Assembly: GCA_902362595.1 (NCBI GenBank)
Contig: CABIXF010000067.1
Location: 1-15,152, forward strand
From: Bacteroidaceae bacterium
GTDB lineage: Bacteria; Bacteroidota; Bacteroidia; Bacteroidales; Bacteroidaceae
Direction of reading: 5' to 3'
DNA: 15,152 bases
Within the stretch, counting starts at the first letter, position 1. Every line of letters starts with the position of its first letter. Of the stretch, positions 14,479 to 15,152 are shown in pieces. The notes beneath the pieces are model-generated. The model was not told the DNA's origin, made no database searches, and was given only the letters and a program-made list of their open reading frames with translations. Both the position numbers and the translations under genes were made by a program.

Positions 14479-15025
14479 ATACTTTCCTACCCCACCCAAA
14501 TGCCATCGAACGAATCGCACTCAACAGAAAAAAAGAACAGATAAACACCCATTCCCAAAAACAGAGTCTTCCGTATTCTTCACGACCTTTTATTTCCCCC
14601 TCAGAAGTCAAATCTCCATGCACACTATCTTTATTAAGAATAAGAAAGAAAGTCTCAAATTTCTCCCCAAACGTCCTATAGCAGCGGTATAAGGAAAGAT
14701 ATCTGCCTGTAAGCGGAAGATTGTGTCTGCACGGCATACCGAGCGCAGCTGACTTCTCCAGGAAAGTACATATTCAGAGAACCTACGCTGGAGTTTCCTT
14801 CCGCCACGGAAAAGGCCGCATTTCCGGAGTGTACCGCATAGAAAGAAGAAAGCGGAAGGAACACCGTGGCGAAATGGTCTTTCCTGAGCCGGAGGCCGTA
14901 TCCTTCCTGTTCCGGCCGGCTAAAACTTATGCTTGACCAACAAATGCCGCAAGTTTACACGCCGCATCTGCGCGGACCCGCTTCAGGCCCCCTTTGCAGT
15001 ACCATGCCCTACGTTCCCTTACGGG
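14479..15025. other. Stretch without a confident gene
   Basis: About 550 bp. Open frames of 60-86 codons exist on both strands, but none has a recognisable domain. A minus-strand frame (14477-14737) ends in a hydrophobic segment (WEWVFICSFFLLSAI) and could be a gene fragment; its stop lies inside the nagA terminator. Interlocking inverted repeats occur at 14795-14871. It may be decayed coding DNA between the nagA pair and the rRNA operon. Confidence 0.4.
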
Positions 15026-15062
15026 CACAAAAAAAGCCCCGGAGCATTTCTGCCTCGGGGCT
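15026..15062 (-). terminator. Terminator of the rRNA operon
   Basis: AGCCCCG (15035-15041) pairs with CGGGGCT (15056-15062), and GCA/TGC pairs inside after a 2-base mismatch. On the minus strand a T run follows. It is just downstream of the 5S gene. Confidence 0.85.
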
Positions 15063-15070
15063 TCCCTAAA

Positions 15071-15152
<82 letters not shown>

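Noticed and set aside
14477..14737. Minus-strand 86-codon frame as a membrane-protein gene
   Set aside because: It has one hydrophobic segment, but no recognisable domain or clear ribosome-binding context, and it runs into the nagA terminator; mentioned only as a possible fragment.

Overview
The window looks like chromosome from a member of the Bacteroidales, probably the Bacteroides/Phocaeicola group. Three things support this. Several genes and the tRNA are preceded by the Bacteroides-type -7 box TAnnTTTG, the cluster DUF177-rpmF-fabH-era-der is in the order familiar from that group, and the protein sequences (FtnA, FabH, Era, NagA) read as Bacteroides-like. Species assignment is inference; no search was run.

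Left flank (1-1604, all minus strand): a bacterial ferritin gene follows a membrane acyltransferase-3 gene. Middle (about 1664-7320): a small integrative element of about 5.7 kb sits in the 3' end of a tRNA-Leu(CAA) gene. It is bounded by a 14-bp direct repeat of the tRNA 3' end (1664-1677 and 7307-7320), and a second pair of near-terminal repeats (1784-1807 and 7231-7254) looks like integrase arm sites. It carries a tyrosine recombinase, a DUF1016/PDDEXK nuclease-like gene with a probable 3' frameshift, a Kup potassium transporter, and a 148-residue membrane/coiled-coil protein whose natural 5' end appears to be lost. No relaxase or transfer gene is present, so it looks like a reduced or decayed element, or one mobilised in trans. 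The tRNA's original terminator is stranded at the far left edge, and the element supplies a new terminator at its right edge.

Right of the tRNA (7525-11721, minus strand): the conserved housekeeping cluster DUF177 (yceD) - rpmF (L32) - fabH - era - der, with hairpins between rpmF and fabH, between fabH and era, and after der. It links ribosome assembly, ribosomal protein L32 and fatty-acid initiation.

Far right: two tandem nagA paralogues on the plus strand (12054-14412), behind a promoter with an 18-bp palindrome over the -33 region. They share a tract of 65 identical bases out of 66 that suggests gene conversion. A gene-poor stretch of about 600 bp follows, then the 3' end of a 5S rRNA gene (minus strand) and its terminator. 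An rRNA operon therefore continues past the right edge.
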